Below are positions 14,521 to 19,086 of a stretch of 19,086 nt of DNA, in pieces (within the stretch, counting starts at the first letter, position 1; each line of letters opens with the position of its first letter). The translations under genes and the position numbers were made by a program. The stretch comes from Methanobacterium sp. (GTDB lineage Archaea > Methanobacteriota > Methanobacteria > Methanobacteriales > Methanobacteriaceae): contig JAJFTX010000212.1 in NCBI GenBank assembly GCA_021372715.1, forward strand, positions 1 through 19,086. Reading direction: 5' to 3'. The notes under the pieces were generated by a model. The model was not told the DNA's origin. It saw only the letters and a program-made list of their open reading frames with translations, and did no database searches.

Positions 14521-14587
14521 AGTATTACAAATCCATTGAATTTATTCTCATAAGTAATAATAAATTTTAGATAAAAAATATTAAATA
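14521..14587 (+). promoter_or_regulatory. composite promoter element, copy B (surface protein gene)
   Basis: AGTATTAC (14521-14528), 24 bases, AGTAATAATAA (14553-14563), 14 bases ending GATAAAAA, ATATTAAATA (14578-14587). The A-rich stretch before the last block fits the BRE and the last block fits the TATA box. Transcription would start near 14610-14615, giving a leader of about 115-125 nt. Confidence 0.65.
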
Positions 14588-14618
14588 TTTAAACTCTAAT
14601 TATTTACCTATAGTAACA

Positions 14619-14671
14619 ATGGAGGTGAAATCAAGCAATATAGTATGAATAAACTTGTATTTTTCTTCTAA
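14619..14671 (+). other. two overlapping short upstream frames in the surface-protein leader
   Basis: ATG at 14619 opens a 9-codon frame (MEVKSSNIV) whose TGA overlaps the ATG at 14645 of an 8-codon frame (MNKLVFFF). A perfect GGAGGTGA ribosome site (14621-14628) lies inside the first frame without a start codon at normal distance. The frames could act as a translational control region or be the remains of an older gene start. A 15-bp inverted repeat, ATGTAA-TAC-TTACAT (14673-14687), follows. Confidence 0.3.
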
Positions 14672-14725
14672 AATGTAATACTTACATCTAAATTTCAATA
14701 TTTCTATAAAAAAAATTATGAGGAG

Positions 14726-17700
14726 GTGGAGAATATTTCACCAAAGATTAGTAAAAATCATATTTTATTATTAACACTCACCATGGTCCTTACTCTGATA
14801 TTTTGCGGGGCTGTATCTGCTGCTGACTTAAGTGTCACTGGAGATGTGGATGTGGTACCCACCGGAAAAAACACGGTTTTTGCCAAGGAAACCAATCCAG
14901 TAAAAGCCACCATTACCAATAATGGACCGGATACTGCCAACAGTATTCTGGTTGGTCTCTATGCAAGTGATATTTCCATTATAGATCCGGTTGCCACCAC
15001 CACCATAGATTCTTTAGCTGGTAGCAGTTCAACGAACATCGAAATTATTGACCCAACCATCCGTAGTTTAGCAGGAGGAACGGTAACCTACACCATAAAG
15101 GTAGATCCAAATAACACCATTGTTGAAACTGACGAAACCAATAATAACAAAGATAGTACTGTTAAAAATGTTAAATACAATGGTTACAAGGGTAAACAAT
15201 ACTGGGAAAACGGCAGTGACATAACCACCCAGAGATACTATGATATCTACGGTGATGTGGTCTTTTCCAGTGGAGATAGCACATATCACAGTGGCGGATG
15301 GAATGATTATACTATAACCTGGTCTGGAACCCAACCAACTATACCCGGCACTGCAAACATCCAAGAAGCATGGCTTTATGTTCCTTATAACTGGGATGAA
15401 ACAGGATTAGTACCAAATAACCTGACATTAACCTTTAACGGGCAGGTTATAACTTATACCAACTGGTATAGTGATCAGAGTAATTTCGGAACCTATGCTA
15501 ACTACAAATACGGGCTTTTAACCTATAACGTAACCAGTTTATATATCAAAAACGGAACCAATACCTTATTCATAGATAGGAACGGCACCAGCAGTATAGC
15601 CATGTATCCCAGCTCATTAATGGTTATATATCAGGATGCAAGCAGCACTCGCAAACAGATCTTCATCAACGAAGAAACTGATCTACTTGGCGTTTCACAG
15701 ACCAGTTATGGAACTACCACGGATGAAGCAACCGCTTATGCACCGTTTACGGGTATGAGCATCGACACTACCAAAATTATAAACGGAACCATATACTCAT
15801 TTGCAGGTAGTGCAGGACCCAACGAAGGAAACTTATTATGGAATGGTTCTGTTATAGCAAGTAACGCATGGCAAGGGACCAGCACCACAGCTTCAGCCTT
15901 GATAGCCAATGTAACCAGTTATCTGACTACAAGTAATATTGCTGGTATTCAGGCGACTAATAGTGGTGGAATGGCTGCATATCAGCAGATTCTTGTGGTT
16001 GAATATGCGCCGGATCTGGTGATAACTGAAATAAAAGCCAATAAAGGAACCGGAGATTACATGTTCGCCAATGAACCCAACATAATCTCAATAACCGTTT
16101 CTAACCAGGGCGGATCAGCGTCCCCAGAATCTAGTCTAACCGTCACTATAAACGGTGCAGATTATCCTGTGACCGTCCCTGCATTATCAATAGGTTCCAG
16201 CAGTACAGTAACTGTAACTGACCCAACATCATATACTTTAGGTCCAACCATACAAGTCAACGCCACCTGCGACCCCTCTAACACCATACCAGAAACCAAT
16301 GAAACCAACAATACCATGACCACGGATCTATCAATCTACAACAACGGATATAAAAGCAAAAGATACACCGGGGGCAGTGACCTGGAAACCCAGCAAACAT
16401 TTGATGGAAAATACGATTTAATATATTCTTATGGAAACACAGCATATAATGGTGCTAACTGGACTGCTAAAACATACAACTGGACATCAACAAACCTTTC
16501 CATACCCGCAGGCGCCACTGTGGTAAGCGCAAGACTTTACCAGGGTTACACCTACAACCAGAAAGTAAGCGACCCTGCCTGGACCATGACATTCAACGGC
16601 CAATTAGTCAACACCATCAACACCTATAGTGATATTAAAGGATTCGGTAGCTATAACTTCCCTTACGGACTTTACGTCTATGATGTAACAAGTCTGTTCA
16701 ACATAGCTGGTAATAGTATAACCATTACCCCTGAAGCAGGAAATAACTATGGAATCTATGGAGCTTACATCATAGTAGTCTACCAAGACCCTAACACCAG
16801 TAATAAAAAGATCTGGATAAATGATGGATTCGATATGCTGTGCAGCAGAGAAACTTACTCAGTTAACGATGCAGAAGCCACTGCCTATGCAAATTTCGCA
16901 GGTGCAAATACATCTAGTCTGAGTAATGCAGAAGTGATTAACATCCTTGCCTCAGCTGGAGACTCAGGTAAAAGCAAATTCTTCTTCAACGGCAATCAAT
17001 ACACCGGATTCTGGAATGATTACATCGGTAGCCCACAGATAGGCTTCAGCACTTACGACGTAACCAGCACCCTGCAAAACGGATCAAACCAGGCCGGAAT
17101 GCAGAGTTACGATCCTACACCAGGAAACACCAGCAGCTATGGTGATAACATGTACGTTATGAACAGCATACTCATAACCACTTATAACACAGTCACCAAC
17201 ACTAGAACAGGAAATAGCTATACCAGTATCCAGGAAGCCATAGATGATGTTTTAACCATAAATGGAGATACAATTACAGTACATGATGGCATATACAATG
17301 AAAACATAACCGTAAACAAACAATTAACCTTGAATACAGTCGGTTCAGTAACTGTGAACCCAATTAACACTGATTTACCCATCATAACCATTAACTCAGA
17401 TGGTAATGGTTCGGTAGTTCAGGGATTCACTTTATCCGGTTCAACCAGTTCTTTTGGAGTTAACTTAAATTCTGCAAGTAATGTTAACCTCATATCCAAT
17501 AGCATATTCGGTAATTTTGTGGGCATTTATCTCCAAAATTCTAATACCAACACAATAGCCGGTAACAATATCCAAAGTAATGGTTGGGTTGGTATTTGCT
17601 TAGATAATTCCAGCAACAATACCTTAAATGCTGATAATATCATAACCGGTAATGTGGAAGGAGTTTTCATAGTAAATACATCTAACAGCAACTTAATCAC

Positions 17701-18793
17701 CGGTAATAACATACATAACAACACAGACACCGGAATAACCATACTTAACAATCCGACAGGGAACAACATCACCAGCAATACTGCCATTTCAAATAATGGC
17801 ATAATAGGAGTGCTTATAAGGAATGCTGATGGAAACACCATCACCAGTAATAATATACAAAATAATGGTTGGGCAGGAATAGCCCTGGACAATTCAGATG
17901 GAAATTCCATCAATGGCACCAACAATATATTGGGTAATTTGGAAGGAATAAACTTGACCAATACCTCTACTAGCAACACCATCACCGGAAATAACATCAC
18001 CGGAAATACAAACATTGGTATAAGTCTTATAAACAGTTCTACAGGGAATTTAATCACCAGCAACACCGCTATTTCCAGTAATGGAATTATAGGAGTATAT
18101 CTAAGAGATTCCGGTACCAACACATTTTCAGGTAACACCATCCAGAGTAATGGCTGGGTGGGAGTCTGTCTAGATCAAGCAACAGGAAACACCATAAACG
18201 GCTCAAACACCATATCAAACAACATGGAAGGACTTTACCTGGTAAACAACTCCAATAACAACCTTATCACCAACAACAACATACAAAACAACACAGACAC
18301 AGGAATATACATCGAAAACAGCTTAGGAAATCAAATCACCGTTAACACCAACATATCCAGTAATGGAGTATTGGGTATATTATTAAGAGGAGCTAATAGC
18401 AACATAATAACTGGTAACACACTAATAAGTAACACTTGGTCAGGAATAGCCTTTGATAACGCCAATAATAACACCATAGGAACAAACATTATCAGTAGCA
18501 GTCAAATGGGAATCTACTTAACTAACAACTCTAGCAGCAACACCATCAACAACATCTCCTTACAAAATAATATCTGGGCAGGATTAGTCCTAGACCACGC
18601 TATAAACACTACTTGTTACAACAACAACTTCATAAACAACCCATTACAAGTTTTAGCACAAAATGGAAGCAATAACACATTTTATCAGGGAACAAGTGGA
18701 AACTACTGGAGCGACTGGAACACTGCAGATCCAAGACCCATAGATGGAAATGAAAATATATTCGACCAGTATCCTAGTACTACACAATTTTAA
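14726..18793 (+). CDS. giant secreted adhesin-like protein: (CARDB-DUF3344)x2 plus NosD-type beta-helix
   Basis: Up to 1355 residues. A signal peptide ends near VSA-ADLS (about residue 33). Domains: CARDB-like Ig fold (~33-150, DNTIVETDETNN-type end), DUF3344 (~153-425, starting GYKGKQYW), second CARDB (~429-535), second DUF3344 (~540-820, starting GYKSKRYT), then a right-handed beta-helix (~825-1310) of Asn-rich coils (NxIxxNxxxGIxL) and the NosD-like end GNYWSDW. The CARDB-DUF3344 pair is an internal duplication. No membrane anchor, sortase site or pseudomurein-binding repeat is visible, so attachment to the wall is unexplained. Such proteins in methanogens are thought to mediate adhesion. 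The start is unclear: GTG at 14726 lies inside GGAGGTGG, while ATT at 14735 has normal spacing. Copy B of the composite element is its promoter. Confidence 0.9.
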   Translation: MENISPKISKNHILLLTLTMVLTLIFCGAVSAADLSVTGDVDVVPTGKNTVFAKETNPVKATITNNGPDTANSILVGLYASDISIIDPVATTTIDSLAGSSSTNIEIIDPTIRSLAGGTVTYTIKVDPNNTIVETDETNNNKDSTVKNVKYNGYKGKQYWENGSDITTQRYYDIYGDVVFSSGDSTYHSGGWNDYTITWSGTQPTIPGTANIQEAWLYVPYNWDETGLVPNNLTLTFNGQVITYTNWYSDQSNFGTYANYKYGLLTYNVTSLYIKNGTNTLFIDRNGTSSIAMYPSSLMVIYQDASSTRKQIFINEETDLLGVSQTSYGTTTDEATAYAPFTGMSIDTTKIINGTIYSFAGSAGPNEGNLLWNGSVIASNAWQGTSTTASALIANVTSYLTTSNIAGIQATNSGGMAAYQQILVVEYAPDLVITEIKANKGTGDYMFANEPNIISITVSNQGGSASPESSLTVTINGADYPVTVPALSIGSSSTVTVTDPTSYTLGPTIQVNATCDPSNTIPETNETNNTMTTDLSIYNNGYKSKRYTGGSDLETQQTFDGKYDLIYSYGNTAYNGANWTAKTYNWTSTNLSIPAGATVVSARLYQGYTYNQKVSDPAWTMTFNGQLVNTINTYSDIKGFGSYNFPYGLYVYDVTSLFNIAGNSITITPEAGNNYGIYGAYIIVVYQDPNTSNKKIWINDGFDMLCSRETYSVNDAEATAYANFAGANTSSLSNAEVINILASAGDSGKSKFFFNGNQYTGFWNDYIGSPQIGFSTYDVTSTLQNGSNQAGMQSYDPTPGNTSSYGDNMYVMNSILITTYNTVTNTRTGNSYTSIQEAIDDVLTINGDTITVHDGIYNENITVNKQLTLNTVGSVTVNPINTDLPIITINSDGNGSVVQGFTLSGSTSSFGVNLNSASNVNLISNSIFGNFVGIYLQNSNTNTIAGNNIQSNGWVGICLDNSSNNTLNADNIITGNVEGVFIVNTSNSNLITGNNIHNNTDTGITILNNPTGNNITSNTAISNNGIIGVLIRNADGNTITSNNIQNNGWAGIALDNSDGNSINGTNNILGNLEGINLTNTSTSNTITGNNITGNTNIGISLINSSTGNLITSNTAISSNGIIGVYLRDSGTNTFSGNTIQSNGWVGVCLDQATGNTINGSNTISNNMEGLYLVNNSNNNLITNNNIQNNTDTGIYIENSLGNQITVNTNISSNGVLGILLRGANSNIITGNTLISNTWSGIAFDNANNNTIGTNIISSSQMGIYLTNNSSSNTINNISLQNNIWAGLVLDHAINTTCYNNNFINNPLQVLAQNGSNNTFYQGTSGNYWSDWNTADPRPIDGNENIFDQYPSTTQF
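17549..18675 (+). repeat. 95-residue super-repeat in the beta-helix, 3 full units and one divergent unit
   Basis: Units begin at 17549, 17834, 18119 and 18401 (residues 942, 1037, 1132, 1226): periods of 285, 285 and 282 bases. Each has four coils in fixed order: a NGWxGIxLD coil, a GNxEGIxLxNxS coil, a NNTDTGIxIxN coil and an AISxNGIIGVxLR coil. The fourth unit is diverged and merges into the C-terminal cap. This is periodicity above the ordinary ~23-residue beta-helix coil and points to growth by duplication of a four-coil block. Confidence 0.85.
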
Positions 18794-18796
18794 AGA

Positions 18797-18836
18797 AATC
18801 TTTTCAGATTAAATTTTTTTTTATTTTCTTTTTTTT
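18797..18836 (+). terminator. hairpin and double oligo-T terminator of the surface protein gene
   Basis: A small stem AATCT-TTTC-AGATT (18797-18810) starts three bases after the stop codon and is followed by T9 (18814-18822) and T8 (18829-18836). It is the strongest terminator in the window. Confidence 0.7.
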
Positions 18837-18914
18837 AGGTTTTGATTAAATTTTCTAGGCCATATTATTATTAATTTTAGTTTTTTCAAGGAAATCGTAA
18901 TAATACATAGATTT

Positions 18915-18981
18915 AGTATTACTATTTAGCATGATTTCACCAAAAAAGTAATAATAATTATATGATAAAAAGTATTAAATA
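18915..18981 (+). promoter_or_regulatory. composite promoter element, copy C (gene at the right edge)
   Basis: AGTATTAC (18915-18922), 24 bases, AGTAATAATAA (18947-18957), 14 bases ending GATAAAAA, GTATTAAATA (18972-18981). Spacing equals copies A and B. An extra TATA-like TTTATATA follows at about 18990-18997. GTAATAATAC at 18897-18906 adds a further half-site upstream. Confidence 0.65.
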
Positions 18982-19068
18982 ATATTATGTTTATATACTC
19001 TATTTTAAGGATTGAAAAAATTAGACCAATACTATTTATTAAAAAAGTCATAATTAGAGGTGGATCAT

Positions 19069-19086
19069 TTGAAAAAAAATATAAAG
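19069..19086 (+). CDS. start of a gene cut by the right edge, probably exported protein
   Basis: A TTG at 19069 with GAGGTGGA and four bases before it opens MKKNIK up to the edge. The Lys-rich beginning is typical of a signal peptide. The shared promoter element suggests another surface protein like its neighbour, but only six codons are visible. Confidence 0.5.

Noticed and set aside
17527..18141. A 204-codon minus-strand frame inside the surface protein.
   Set aside because: It is the antisense shadow of the Asn/Thr/Ile-rich beta-helix repeats and has a repetitive hydrophobic composition without a ribosome site.
17549..18675. CRISPR array or tandem DNA repeat.
   Set aside because: The 285-base repetition is a diverged protein-level repeat inside one frame, with no identical repeats or unique spacers.

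Overview
The window looks like a chromosomal piece of an AT-rich methanogenic archaeon, most likely Methanobacterium or a close relative in the Methanobacteriales. The evidence is archaeal: TATA-type promoters with oligo-T terminators, Shine-Dalgarno sites of the GGAGGTGA type, TTG and GTG starts, tRNA genes without an encoded CCA, a geranylgeranyl reductase of archaeal lipid synthesis, a helix-turn-helix/PhoU fusion protein, and a very large secreted protein built from CARDB, DUF3344 and NosD-like beta-helix parts. The genus is inferred; no rRNA gene is present.

Left part (1-8592, all minus strand). After the start of a LigD-type 3'-phosphoesterase gene (cut by the window edge) comes a complete phosphate uptake cluster, transcribed right to left: pstS2, pstS1, pstC, pstA, pstB, phoU. 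Upstream of it, behind a strong oligo-T terminator, lie a DNA-binding PhoU-family protein that probably senses or reports phosphate status, and a six-helix membrane protein of unknown function. Next is a calcineurin-like metallophosphoesterase gene whose frame is broken by one amber codon where the family appears to have tryptophan. Two tRNA genes follow, Thr(GGU) and Leu(UAA), each with a TATA box at the expected distance.

Middle part (8990-12603, plus strand). An 8-cysteine ferredoxin overlaps a geranylgeranyl reductase by four bases, a likely electron donor/enzyme pair for saturating archaeal membrane lipids. A HEAT-repeat protein with a PsbP-like C-terminal domain and an O6-alkylguanine-DNA alkyltransferase (ogt) follow.

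Right part (12604-19086) is gene-poor and rich in regulatory structure. A 69-residue protein of unknown function sits behind a leader with two hairpins and a possible pairing that would hide its ribosome binding site. A class I methyltransferase (minus) is divergent from the 1355-codon surface protein (plus), whose C-terminal half contains a 95-residue super-repeat of four beta-helix coils. The first codons of another gene appear at the right edge.

The most striking unexplained signal is a composite promoter element found three times with identical spacing, AGTAWTAC - 24 nt - AGTAATAATAA - 14 nt - RTATTAWATA: in front of the surface protein, in front of the gene at the right edge, and alone at 13319-13385 with no convincing protein gene behind it. 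Its half-sites (GTAATA/TATTAC) also occur as a perfect dyad in the methyltransferase/surface-protein intergenic region. This suggests a shared, undescribed regulatory circuit for surface proteins and possibly a small RNA.
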